DNA of 64,000 nucleotides from Tubulanus polymorphus. Its lineage: Eukaryota > Nemertea > Palaeonemertea > Tubulaniformes > Tubulanidae. This document shows positions 11,679 to 21,967 of the stretch, piece by piece. The stretch covers positions 1 through 64,000 of the forward strand of contig NW_027437434.1 of assembly GCF_964204645.1 (NCBI RefSeq). The letters run 5' to 3'. The translations under genes and the position numbers were made by a program. Position 1 is the stretch's first letter. Each line of letters starts with the position of its first letter. The notes under the pieces are model-generated. The model saw only the letters and a list, made by a program, of their open reading frames with translations, was not told the DNA's origin and did no database searches.

Positions 11679-11775
11679 TTAGGGTTTTCTGTTTCTTCAC
11701 AGAAAACCCTATTGATATTCGCATGATTATTAGGGTTCTTGCTGCTTTCGCAGAAACCCTCTTGTAATTCTGTTG
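11679..11775 (+). repeat. Two tandem family E 5' hairpins
   Basis: TTAGGGTTTTCTG..CAGAAAACCCTATTGATATTCG (11679-11722) is immediately followed by a second version, TTAGGGTTCTTGCTG..CGCAGAAACCCTCTTGTAATTC (11730-11770). The first is nearly identical to the start of the E element at 48975. The sequence after it is short and unrelated to the E3 body, so these look like broken 5' ends stacked together. Confidence 0.6.
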
Positions 11776-12517
11776 ATTAGCCTATTATTATTATTACAAA
11801 TTTTCCACTTTCCAGCCAAAATTTATTCATAAAATGTAACTCCTCTCAGATTCGACCACTAACAGCTTATAAACGTAATTTTCATTTCTGTCAGAAATAT
11901 AACTCAGTGCCTGACCATTTCGAATTTGCGTATAGTAATTTATTATGAATTTATTCCGTGTAATTACCGGGTCTAAACAGCGACAAGAATAACGCAAAGC
12001 ATTATCATCCATTGATAAAGTACATCCCGCAAAGCCTACAAATCACCGGACGACCTCGACCGTCAAACTCGACCGTATATCGCGAATTCAGACTTACAAT
12101 TAGTCCGGATCCGTCATTTACTGCGGACAATATGCAGCCAACATGGTGGATGGTTGAAATCATTATTAGCTTAATTTAATCGCAAATTTATGTCGAGTTT
12201 TAGGACTTTGATGAACTATGATCCCTAGAATTAGTCAATTGATTAATTCTATTAGTAAATCAATTTACGTTGGCTACATTTCCTGAAGATTTCTGGCTCA
12301 AATCAACGTAATATGGACAGAAATGGTAGGGATTTTCCTATGGAATTTTACTTCTGCGTTCACTTGACTACTCGGGTCGATGACGACAGCAGAGTTTATG
12401 CAATTTAAGGTGAGAATCCACTAACCAGGGAATGTTAGACATGATTTCTTGGTCTAACTGCAGTTGAGGTTACCTTTCCACTGGGTGGTGCTGTGATATG
12501 AGTACATATGATAGCAA

Positions 12518-12870
12518 ATGAGTACTCGGCAAAGCAATGATCATTGTTGGCTACCTACTACTTGCCTAATGCCTAGCTTTTTTGGGGGATTCGCCTAGAA
12601 TAGATTTAGGCCATTAATGTAGTGTGTAGAGCCATTGGAAAGCCTTAGTAGTTAGTAAGGGACTCGTTTACATTTATGTAGGCCTATACGACTATTTATT
12701 TGGACCGTAACCAGATCCGGCAACATATACTCGATGAAGCAATGATCATCGTTGGCTAGCAACTTAACACCTAGCTTTTTGGGGGATACGCCTAGAATAG
12801 ATTTAGGCCCTAAATGTAGCGCGTAAAGCCAGTGGAAAGCCTAAGTAGTTGGTAAGGGGCTGGCTTACAC
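12518..12870 (+). repeat. Direct duplication, ~197-bp offset
   Basis: The block AAGCAATGATCATTGTTGGCTA, then GCCTAGCTTTTTTGGGGGA, then TAGAATAGATTTAGGCC, then GCCATTGGAAAGCCTTAGTAG occurs at 12530-12680 and again at 12728-12865 with about 10% differences. Confidence 0.7.
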
Positions 12871-12920
12871 TCGTGTGTACGACTATGTATTTCGATTCTT
12901 TCTTTCCAGCTATTATTATT

Positions 12921-13641
12921 CATGGAATGAACTGGTCACTACGGTCTTCAATTCCTTTGCCGATTCTTGCAGCTGGTGGGAATATATTTAAACCACAGTG
13001 TGCAAGTGTACGTTTCAAATTAAGCGTCTCAGATGCTGTTAGTACTTGACGTTTTGTGTAATTGTTTTTTTCTAATGTCATGTTTAAAATATTTGGATCA
13101 GTAATCAGTCGTGCTAGTGTACATGCAGAATTGGATTCATTGTTATTATGGGATGATAATTTACGAGCATCAAGAGTCCTACGATATACCCTTGATATGA
13201 AGCTTTTAAAAATTTATCAGAGACTTGTTTTGGAGTAAACCGTATAGCCCTTAAAATACCGAATCCACATGGCTTAACGGTCGGTGTCTATGCTCTGCGA
13301 GACAGTTGTAATAGATGTTTCACGGCAAACGCACGATTTAAATATTATACTTTCTTTCGCTCCTCTATTATATTACATAGCTGAGTAATTCTTACATTAG
13401 ATTGCTTATTTACAGGTGGAAAGAGGTCAGATGGCATGAAAATCGACTGTGACTGACTAAAGCGTTGAGGTTTCAAAAGATGTCGCCAAAATGCTTGTAT
13501 CATCATGGGTAGACAAATTATCCGATGATAAATGAAAACTTCACCTTGTTGATCGTCAGTTGATTTAGCTGTAATTATTTCGTCTGGATCAATCGACACA
13601 TAATTCATTTCAAAATCTGTGTTCAGTAGAATTTCTTTCAA
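12921..13641 (-). pseudogene. Unidentified decayed coding segment
   Basis: On the minus strand an open stretch (13641-13345) ends ...LFPPVNKQSNVRITQL then NIIEERKKV and a stop. After frameshifts, other readings continue with KPCGFGILRAIRFTP, QVSDKFLK and then about 98 open codons (about 13218-12921). This last part includes SRVYRRTLDARKLSS, ACTLARLITDPNIL, TKRQVLTASETLNLKRTLAH and FPPAARIGKGIEDRSD. Composition is protein-like (mixed polar and aromatic), unlike the AT-rich shadows around it. The small indels joining the pieces suggest one ancestral reading frame. I do not recognise the family; a transposon ORF or an old gene fragment are both possible. Confidence 0.45.
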
Positions 13642-14061
13642 TAAAATAAGAATCTATTTGACTAATTATTTACTAATGTATTCAGGAGTGAATGGTAGGG
13701 ATTTTTAATTGATCTCAAAACCAGAGAAAGCATTCTTCAAAAATTCAGAAATTCCTAGACTCATAATCAAATTCTGTGAAGTCATTTAAGGTCTTTTGCT
13801 CGAATCAAGCCAAGGGCTCAGGTGGCTAAAATTCAATTCCTCACTGTCCTATAATGCCGAGTACGACGGAGTTTACACACTGAAAAACATTGCGCTGTGT
13901 AAGTGTAATTTGGATAAGTCAGCAATATAATGACGGCCCTGGCTCCATCTGAGACATAAACAAGTTGGACTGTATTGCTTCGATGCTTTGACAAATGGTC
14001 ATATGTTATGGGCTAGAATTATTTCGATGAAATCTTCGTACGCTTCCCAGTTCGACATATG

Positions 14062-14575
14062 AACCAATTAGGCAGAAACCCGTTATCGCTGCTATGCAGC
14101 TATATTTATTATTATTGTTATTTTTTTCCATACTTTTTTTGTCAAAAGTACAGGCTTTTTAACATTACCGAACGCCTACCGCACGTTTCTTGCCACGTCG
14201 ATTATCAATTCAAGCATAAATTAACAAATTTATTACCGAAAGATTGCACATTCAGCCGCCGTTTTTAAAAACTAGTTTTAACAAAAGCCCATTTTCCTCA
14301 TCAAATCATATTACCGATACTCAGGAAATTTACTACTTTAGATTTTAAAAGCACTGTCGAGCTATTTTTCTTTACTAAATTAACCGTGTATTTACTAAGA
14401 TTAATCATTAGAGTACCGGGGAGTCGTAGGCCTAAACTAAACACGCCGAAGAGATATAGTGGAGAAAAGCTGTTGTGTCGACGAGGTATCAAAATAAAAG
14501 AATATATTACTTTATTCGGCCGCTCCTATAGTACATACCGAACTTTGTCAAATGCACAAGGTATTTACTAAAATA
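14062..14575 (+). repeat. Family E repeat, copy E2
   Basis: Shares ordered blocks with 48975-49750: TCGAAAGTACA/TCAAAAGTACAGGC, CGATTATCAATTCAAG, GTCGTAGGCCTAAACTAAAC and GACGAGGTATCAAAATAAA. It begins with a CAGAAACCC segment and hairpin GCTGCTATGCAGC plus TATATTTAT. Confidence 0.65.
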
Positions 14576-15039
14576 AATACAAATGTAAATGTAAATACAA
14601 TATCATTGTACGCGACCTTTAGGCGTTAGGCCTATAGGTACTGAGCTTTACTGTATCAAACAAACCCAGTATAATTGTTGCGTTTATTAATGTACTCATT
14701 GGATTGAATTTCAAAACAAAATTTGAAATAAAATTCAGGCAAGAAATTCAATAGGCCTACAACCAATCTCTCCGGATTTTAGGCCTACGCTTACATAGGC
14801 CAACATAGACTAGTAGCGTAGCCTCTATGAGGTTAAAACTAAGTTCACTGTAAAGGAGGAATCAGATTTATTAAAATGCATGTTAATAAGTGATTAACTG
14901 GTTCTGACTTCTTAATGATCAATCACAATTATCAATTTTATTGGCAAAAATGAAGATTTAAAAAAAATATCGTTTGAGCAGACAGCTTTATAAGCCAGAC
15001 TTTTCCTTTGAATTTTTTCATCATTGATGAAACTGGTAT

Positions 15040-15312
15040 TTCATGTCACTGCGACCGCAAGTGACGATTGCGTCGCAATGACTCATCGACCTATGCTCCC
15101 TTGCGACGGGTTGTGACTGTCAGCGATCCAGTCACAAGGAGTCGCACATGTTCTACTCTCTGTGACGTGACGCAACACGACCGTGGCAAGTGACCTACGC
15201 GCTCTTGCGATGGCAGAAACTAGTCGCACACAGTCACTGAAAATCGTGTTGCATCCAACTTGCGCCCACACTTGCGACGCAACGCGAGGAGCGCGTCGCA
15301 AGGCTGACCTAC
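15040..15312. repeat. GC-rich island of TCGCA/TGCGA words
   Basis: Locally GC-rich against AT-rich surroundings, with TTGCGAC, GTCGCA and GTGACG words recurring on both strands, including GTCACAAGGAGTCGCAC and GAGCGCGTCGCAAG. It resembles the interior of TIR MITEs of the Harbinger type (compare 3169-3605), but I could not find matching ends. Two overlapping short frames here are composition artefacts. Confidence 0.4.
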
Positions 15313-15359
15313 ATTCAGCTTTAAGTTACTGCGGTGCCCTAGAAAGATCTTTTTTTGCG

Positions 15360-15990
15360 TCAGGGCAAAAGATTTTTTGTTCGAACCAATAATATTCCAT
15401 TCGATTGAACCAATTTGAAAAAATCGTTAGAACAAAGTTGTGTCAGTTCGAACAAACTTTTTTGTCCAACGAAAGATTTTTCGTTAGAACAATTGTGTAA
15501 TCGATTAAGAGTCGTTTTAATTTGAACAAAATTTTCTTGTCAGAACATTACGTTGTTTGGTCGAAACAAGTATATTGTAAAAAGTTTTTGGTTCAACCAA
15601 AAGTATATAGTATTTCGTTCAATCGAACAGAATTGTTTTCATTCAAAATTTCATTCAAACATTCGTTCGAACGAAATTGTTTTCACTCAACAAAATTTTT
15701 TGTCAGGACAAAAAGTTTTTCATTTCAACAATAACAGCTTTTTATTCGATTTTCTTGTCAGAGCGAAGAAAAGTTTTCCTTCGAACAAAAAGCGTATTGT
15801 TTGATCAAACAGAATTGTTTTCATTTGAACAAGATTTCAGAGCATTGAGTTTTTATTTGTTCGAGCAGATACATTGTTTCATCGAAGCATTTTTCGTCCC
15901 AACAAGCAAAATTTTGGTGAAACTAAATAGTCTTTTCATTTAAATAATGAGTAATCTTTATTCAAACAGAATAATCTTCTCATTCGAACA
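15360..15990. repeat. Degenerate array of short TTCGAACA palindromic units
   Basis: About 600 bp built from loosely spaced (roughly 20-30 bp) units containing TTCGAACAAA or its variants (TTAGAACAA, TTTGAACAA, TCAAACAGAA) alternating with TTTTTTGTC or TTGTTTTCATT. Because TTCGAA is self-complementary, many units are small palindromes. The open frames here (15522-15943) arise from this lack of stop words and carry no domain. Confidence 0.6.
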
Positions 15991-16139
15991 TAAAGAATAA
16001 TCTGAATCTGGGTTTTCTTTGTATCCAATATCCATATCATGACTTTTAGGTTGAAGCCCATCATCCATGTTTCCGGCCATGTACGGCACACAGCTTGTTT
16101 AGGTTGGTTTTGAAATTTACTTGGTCCGGTACATTTTGG

Positions 16140-16515
16140 TTTACTGAGTTTGTCATTTATCAGGACAGTAAAGAGAAGATGACTTAGGATACTACCATGC
16201 GTGACTCCACTAGTTAGACGGACTTATTCCAAGATGAGGCGTTCCGTTGATTTCGGCCACCTGTTTTCATTCAGATATAACTGCTGAGCCATTTGAGCGA
16301 CCTATCATTGATAATGTTTCCTAGTGGCTTGTTTAGCAATGGCTGATATTGTACCTTATCAAAGGCTTTGTCAAAATCCATAAAGACTAATTATGACTTA
16401 CAGTCTACAGCCTTCAGTGTCAAGTAAAGCCATCTGGTCCAGTTGTCCATGGTTTCAAGTAGGTCTAATTGACTGTTTGTCGACCTTCATTTTATAAAGC
16501 TGTGTTGACCGTTGA
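16140..16515 (-). pseudogene. LINE reverse-transcriptase remnant
   Basis: The minus strand reads QLDLLETMDNWTRWL, then LVFMDFDKAFDKVQYQPLL, then INDRSLKWLSSYI, then ESRMVVS and LLFT-type sequence. DFxKAFDKV is the first catalytic-aspartate block of non-LTR reverse transcriptases, followed by the usual W...YL segment. Stops and frameshifts interrupt it. Catalytic YADD is not present in this piece. Confidence 0.75.
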
Positions 16516-16536
16516 ACAGGATTCTAAAACTGTGCA

Positions 16537-16778
16537 GAAAACCTGTTATCGCTGCTTTGCAGCTATATTTTAAAGTTTGAAATAGGATATAGCCTACAGT
16601 ACATAGAATCTGCCTGTTCAGAATCGACCGTGATATTTTCATCAGAATTCAACATTTCATTTAAAAGCTGTTAGAAATGTCAAATCTTATAGATTTTATG
16701 TAAAAATGTGGAAAATTTGCCAAAGAATAAACATCATAATTCCAATAAGGTTTTCTGCGATCTGCAGAAAACCCTAGA
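16537..16778 (-). repeat. Short family E-like element, minus strand
   Basis: The complement opens TAGGGTTTTCTGCAGATCGC..AGAAAACC then TTATTGGAATTATG, the E-type 5' hairpin. The far end (16537-16569) carries CAGAAAACC, GTTATC and the hairpin GCTGCTTTGCAGC, similar to 14062-14095 and 47490-47520. Confidence 0.5.
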
Positions 16779-16967
16779 TATTTTGCATTCAATGTTGTTG
16801 AAAAGTCTTGGGGATTTTTGTCTTCTTCGAAGATTTGGGATTTTTATCCAGTTATGAAATTAAATGCTCGTCAATATATATTGTCTTAATAAAACTTAGG
16901 TAATGATGCAAGGGGCACATTACACCATAGTGAGATTGATTGACTAGAGTTGGCTTTTTTCCCCTTT

Positions 16968-17124
16968 GGGATCATTCATTTATTACGTACGCATAAAATT
17001 TGAATATTTCATCCGCCCCTCCCCTCTGCACGCAAAATTGGTAATTTTTTCATATACATTAAGCATACGCAATTGCACTGACCCCTCCCCCTCCCCTAAT
17101 GCATACGTAATAAATGAATGACCA
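16968..17124. mobile_element. 157-bp TIR MITE, family Q copy 1
   Basis: The ends pair as GG(A/G)TCATTCATTTATTACG with the complement of ACGTAATAAATGAATGACC. A second copy of exactly 157 bp lies at 30210-30366. The interior carries CCCCTCCCC-rich blocks. No coding capacity. Confidence 0.8.
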
Positions 17125-17825
17125 CTTCCATGTCTGATCCATTGTTTTTGATAACTTCATCCAAAATCTAGAATAGTAAATAGTAACGAGTAGTAACTAG
17201 TAATCCATGACTGATAGTGCAGCTGTCAATGAATTGGATTAGCCCCCTAGCTTGTCCACTCAATTTCATTTCAATTTAGGTGGGTAGTCCACTGACTGCC
17301 ATTCTGTTTCCCTTTAACTTTTGTCGAGATATTCATTCGATCATCTATTTGACAATTTTCAAGGCTCTGGTACACTTGACCATCACTTAGCCTACATTAC
17401 ATCTGTGCCTAAACGGTAATCCGTTCAATTGGATAAAGTGAAAATAACATTTCATTGATTTTTACGCTTCTTTAAACCATGAACTCCCAATTTCGACGAA
17501 GAAATTAATTTCCTAACAACGATTCTTGAATCCACCATATTGAATACCGGTATACAGTGTTTGTGTAATTCATTTACATAAACATTGAGTGTTGTCTCAA
17601 ACACAGCTGAGGCACAGCCACTAAAACACGGCCCCGGCCGAACATCTGGAGCACGGCTGTTTGTAACACGTGCGATAATTTTGTGTTCGCATACTTCGGT
17701 CTGGGTTGACTGTGAGGTTCGAATTTCGGTTAGGCCTATATTAGCGAAACCACTGTACTCCCTAGATTGTAATATGATATAGCCTGTGATTAATATTGTA
17801 TTATGTCATGATGTTCTCTTTACAG

Positions 17826-17856
17826 AGTATTCAAGAAAAGCAGCCCCAATGGAAAG
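17826..17856 (+). CDS. ARRB: Beta-arrestin, small 5' exon
   Basis: Bounded by TTTACAG and GTAAGT, 31 bp: one base completing an Arg codon, then VFKKSSPNGK. This matches the first beta-strand of beta-arrestins (RVFKKASPNGK in human ARRB1), whose lysine pair contacts receptor-attached phosphates. It ends in phase 0, which fits the next exon at 25073. The preceding exon, which should hold the initiator Met and about five residues, was not found upstream in the window; such a short exon is easily missed. Confidence 0.93.
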
Positions 17857-18034
17857 GTAAGTTTTTGTTTCCATAAGTCTGAGGTTAACTTAGAATAAAC
17901 ATTACTCCGGGACTGTTACTGCACAGAAAAAGAACATCAATGACCATGAAATACTCCTTGTTTTTATGTGTGCTGTGGGATGTCTGCCGTACCCTTGAGA
18001 CCTTATTAACAGGACACCGCCTTTTTAGATTTTT
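17857..18034 (+). other. Start of arrestin intron (17857-25072)
   Basis: The first recognised intron is 7.2 kb long and holds the B1, Penelope-like and palindrome complexes listed separately. Confidence 0.8.
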
Positions 18035-19585
18035 AGGCCAGCCATAGACTGAGCCTGATACTGTGCAAATGGAGCAAATTTAAATGACATGGTTTTCAGA
18101 GCTAAGGCCCTTTGACTGTGCAACTGAGCTTATATTCATACAAATTATTCATTAAAGCATTATCCATTCTCCAAATCCTAGCGAGCTGAATTTTGAAAAA
18201 AGGGCCTTGTTAGAATTTATATGAGCTTTTTCGCAAAAATCTAAACCCAAAAAATATCGGTTTAAAAAGCCAATCAGAAAGCAAAGACTCCTCTATGATT
18301 GGCTTAGCCGCTGAAATCAGCAGGTGTTCATGTGAACCTGCGGCATTTTATGCTGTTTATCTTCCGTGTTTTATTTTAAGATCTAAAATTTCAAGATATA
18401 TGTTTCAAGATCGTTTTCTTTGAAATCTGTTGTTGATTTGGTTTTTGGAAGGTATATTTTTATTTGCACCACAGAAAATATCATTGACAATGTAAAGTCC
18501 GGGAAAATACCTTTTTCTTGCAAAAACCGTAAAGTTTGCCAAGTCTCTGTTTCTAGCTAATGCATGGGCATTAGTCAGTGCTGGGAATTGCTCCAAGTTG
18601 AGAAATCAGCACAATGCGCATGCGGCACTACATGTGAACTGCATGTGAACTTTAATGACTTAACAGTCGCTGTAGTTTCCATTAGGTTCGAATCCCGTAA
18701 AAATATTGCTTGTTCATCTTATAAGGGGCGCTATCAGGTTCGAAACCCGAAAATTACTGGTCGTATTTCAAGCGTTACGACATGAACTTTGATGATCTAA
18801 TTTTCGCTTGGTTATTGTTTGCTGAATAAAAAAGTTACATCTTCCCGAATATGAAATAATGAACTTTGATAGCCCCAGGATATACTTTTAGCCTATGTGC
18901 TTTTAAGTTCGAATCCCGAATGTGTAACAGAAAAATTCATTCATCCTTTCAGCTTACAGCAAGATCACTTGAACACCTGTCATCCCCAAAAATACAAATG
19001 ATCCTCTTAAGCGACCAAACAAACTGCGCCTCCCCGCTGGGCAAAAAGTTAAAACAGGTTCATTCCGGCGTTATAGTTCTATGTTTCAGCGTTCTGACAT
19101 GACCCGAAAAAATACACATGTAGTGACGCATGCGCACGCGACCAATTTCTGGACTTGGAGGATTTCCCCAACACTTACTAATGCGCATGCGTTATAAACA
19201 GAAACTTACGGTTTTTGCCTTTTTCTTCCAATCGCATGGATGACCTTGATATGCTAATTAGCCATATATCAATCCAATTCAATTTTACTTTATTGAACCA
19301 ATAAAATATCAAATACAATTCAACTTTGTTTTATTGAGCAAATTTCAGAAAATTCTATTCCGTATTCAAATCAATAAGACCAAGGGAAAAAATTGATCTG
19401 AGGTATTTGTTCCTGCCATTGCCCTGTCTGTGCCACTTATAAAACACGATTGTACTGTGTAAATTATAGGTATCGACTCTGAGCTGGGAGTGTATTTTGG
19501 CAAATATAGTGAATGCTCAGAATGCATCATTTGCCATTTTATGAAAATCTGACAAGCTGGTCATTGCGCTCATTGGGGCTCTTGT
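18035..19585 (+). mobile_element. Family B Helitron-like element, copy B1
   Basis: The 5' end follows a T-run and reads AGGCCAGCCATAGACTGAGCC then TGATACT. The body matches B2-B4. The 3' end (degenerate hairpin, ATTGGGGCT) finishes CTTGT at 19581-19585 before T. A 699-bp insertion with 9-bp target duplication splits it. No Rep/helicase coding. Confidence 0.75.
18520..19218. mobile_element. Mutator-like (MULE) non-autonomous element, long TIRs, 9-bp TSD
   Basis: Both ends read GCAAAAACCGTAA inward, and the inverted repeat continues for about 100 bp with indels (shared blocks TCTGTTT, TGCGCATGCG and CTCCAAGT). It is flanked on both sides by CTTTTTCTT (18511-18519 and 19219-19227), a perfect 9-bp duplication. 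B2 and B3 show the uninterrupted site. Long TIRs plus 9-bp TSD define Mutator-like elements. The interior has three B-box-like GGTTCGAAtCCC motifs but no transposase. Confidence 0.8.
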
Positions 19586-19671
19586 TTGAAATATTAATGT
19601 GAGGATTTGGGGCAGATGAAATGTCCACTCCTATTGAAAATAAATGTGATCAGCCTTCAAATATGTTTAAT

Positions 19672-19938
19672 AACAGTAAACTCACTTCAGTGTTTACCAT
19701 AGAATACTCCGATCAGAACTCAATGTAGCAACTCATCAAGCTTTCATTCATGAGATTTATGTATTTATTTCGACTCGCTGAATATTGCCCGGTTGGTAGA
19801 ATATCCTTTTAGTAAGAACTTAATTACAGTAAACTCACTTCAGTGTTTACCGTAGAATACTCTGATCAGAACTCCAAGTAGCAACTCATCAAGCTTTCAT
19901 TCATGAGAATAACGTATTTATTTTGACTCGCTGAATAT
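19672..19938 (+). repeat. Direct duplication, ~150-bp offset
   Basis: The block CAGTAAACTCACTTCAGTG..GATCAGAACTC..CAACTCATCAAGCTTTCATT..GACTCGCTGAATATTG occurs at 19674-19788 and 19826-19940 with few differences. Confidence 0.8.
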
Positions 19939-20056
19939 TGTGAAATTATTTAGATTTTTGACATAAAATAATGAAAAATAGTTAAATTTCTAATTAAAAA
20001 ATTGAAAAAAATCTAGAAAATTCAATTTAATAAAACATTTGTTATATAAATGAACG

Positions 20057-20350
20057 AAGAAACCGAATTCAAATTTGAAATTAAAGAAATGGGTGGGTGT
20101 GATTTGAACAAGCGCCTCAGAGAACATAAAAATTATTCAAAAATTTCAAACCTGAGGGTGGAGTAGCTAATCACGTTTATGAAACTAGTCACAATTTTGA
20201 TTTTGATAATGCCGCTATAATCTCTCCCTGTCCCGATAAAACCAAATGTCACATTATGGAATCTGCCCTTATTATTGAAAATATGGATAAATGTGTTAAT
20301 TAGAATGACGGTTTTTCTCCTCACAATATTTTGATCTCTAAATTTTTCGC
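20057..20350 (+). pseudogene. Penelope-like element GIY-YIG endonuclease remnant
   Basis: One frame reads CDLNKRLREHKNYSKISNL. After a frameshift at about 20160 another reads VANHVYETSHNFDFDNAAII, then SPCPDKTKCHIMESALIIE, then NMDKCVN, a stop, and NDGFSPHNIF. The order R..EH, N..H....H.FDF, then K(R)..H.(M)ESALI and terminal N..G matches the C-terminal GIY-YIG nuclease of Penelope-like retroelements. The N-terminal GIY and YIG segments and the RT are missing. It is 5' truncated and inactive. Confidence 0.75.
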
Positions 20351-20702
20351 TTCACTTGTACCCCCATTATTCTTATCCCGTTTGTCCAGCTTGTTTTCTC
20401 CGTTTGACACTTCCATTCACTCCCTCCCTCCCTCACTCATTCTTTGATTATCCCTTTGATGTACTTGCCTTTTGTTTTTGTCTGATTACCCCTTAGTTTG
20501 TCTGCCTTTGAACCCTCTGGACTTTGTTTTTAGATTACTTTAATCTAGTACTACATCCCCTTAGTTTGTCGTTTGCCTTCTTTGTTTTCTTCCTTAGTGT
20601 TCCGGTTTTTGTTATTTAATTACTTTAATCTTAATCCTTTAATCTTTATCATTTGTCATATTCTTGTATGAATATACTGTTATTTGATTTTGTTCTCAGT
20701 AC

Positions 20703-20745
20703 GCCCGATGATGGCTAACAGTTGTCAGCTGAAACGTCGCTCCTC
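20703..20745 (+). ncRNA. Hammerhead-ribozyme-like motif in the Penelope 3' region
   Basis: CCGATGA (20705-20711), a short stem GGCT...AGCT (about 20713-20730) and GAAACGTC (20731-20738) reproduce the hammerhead core order CUGAUGA / stem II / GAAA plus GUC, with one core change (U to C). The self-complementary ACGT could form a minimal stem III between two copies. Such short-stem type I hammerheads are known from Penelope-like terminal repeats. Stem I pairing is weak here, and activity is unlikely. Confidence 0.4.
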
Positions 20746-21465
20746 ATATATAATCATTCTGATATAGAATTTTTCAATCTTGGCTTTGTTATTGTGGGAT
20801 TTCTCTCGCCATTTTATAATCAAATCTTGTATAGGCCTATATTAAATTGAATTTTCTAGATTATTTCCCTTTTTTGATTAGAAATTTAAGTATTTTTCAT
20901 CATTTTATGTTAAAAATCTTAATTATTTCACTTTTTAGTCAAAGATTTTACTATCTGAAAATACAATTATACACTTACTGACTTATAAATGACAACAACC
21001 TGACGAATTATTGGTTTGTCAACTCACTGAGAAAAACAAACAATTAATGTCATTTAGTTTTGCTAAATATGGCCACTATATTGAATTTCATCTTAGCATG
21101 ATACATAGGTGGAATTCTTGATAGACTTTCATGAAACTAAGTGTGAGGGTTTGAGCAGGTGAGAATTCCATCCATAGGCCCTATACAAAATTGAGGTTTC
21201 TCGCCATTAAATCTCGCCGCTGGGTGGCTAACTTGAATTGAACTAACTTGAACTTTCCCTGGAGAAACATTGCCACTTTCTTATTTAGATGTTCTTATTT
21301 AGATGTTCTACTAAACTGCGTGATGTTTGAGGGTTAAAGGGTTTATTTCAATTCAGTGTCGTACCACCTCATCTAGTTCATACTGCTTTCATCATGGTTG
21401 CAATACGGGATATCGACAGATTCAAGTTCTGGAATTTCTGGTTTGATGGCGCCAGTCAGAACCGG

Positions 21466-21902
21466 AATTCCTATATTACATTAACGACATCCCAGACAAT
21501 ATCCACTCAACAGCTAGGCTATTCGCGGATGATACATTGGTCTATCTCACTGTCTCATCCCAGCAAGAGGCAGACATACTATAACAAGATTTAAACCCAG
21601 TAGTGGAATGGGAAGACCGGTGGCTCATGGCATTTCACCCTGAAAAATGCCATGTCCTCAGCATAAAAAAGGACGAGCAACAACATACCCTTAAACACCC
21701 TTCAGACCTGGTGTCAGTCGGCAGCCTTGCAAGCTTCAAGGCTGCTCTCCCTAGTCATTAGTATTCATGGCTATTTTAATGAAAACAAAAAAAATATCCT
21801 TTAAATTTCTCCCCGATACTTATATTTATTCCTCTGCGCATACCCAAAACTGTAATATTCATCAACAAGTTGTTGCTGATAGTAAACGGAAGAAGAAGAA
21901 GG
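21466..21902 (+). pseudogene. LINE reverse-transcriptase fragment (FADD motif), inserted in palindrome arm
   Basis: Reads YINDIPDNIHSTARLFADDT, then LVYLTVSSQQEADIL, then VVEWEDRWLMAFHPEKCHVL. FADD is the catalytic block of a non-LTR reverse transcriptase (usual F/Y-A-D-D), followed by the W...F..KC segment. A stop interrupts after EADIL. The opposite palindrome arm reads straight across this position, and similar short words (GGAATT and GGAAATT) flank the insert. Confidence 0.8.
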
Positions 21903-21967
21903 AAATTGGAACCTAAATCCACCATGTTTCAGTTCATTTGCAATAAAAATCTCTCGCTTCAAGTTTT

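Larger units (their letters stand above)
19941..20931. repeat. ~91-bp inverted arms flanking a Penelope-like 3' end
   Basis: The left arm (19941-20032) contains ACATAAAATAATGAAAAATA and ATCTAGAAAATTCAATTTAA. The complement of the right arm (20841-20931) contains ACATAAAATGATGAAAAATA and ATCTAGAAAATTCAATTTAA. The arms enclose the GIY-YIG remnant and the hammerhead-like motif. They could be a Penelope terminal arrangement or an older fold-back element. Confidence 0.75.

Noticed and set aside
15083-15392. Two overlapping frames in the GC-rich island
   Set aside because: Few stops because of TCGCA word composition; no conserved feature.
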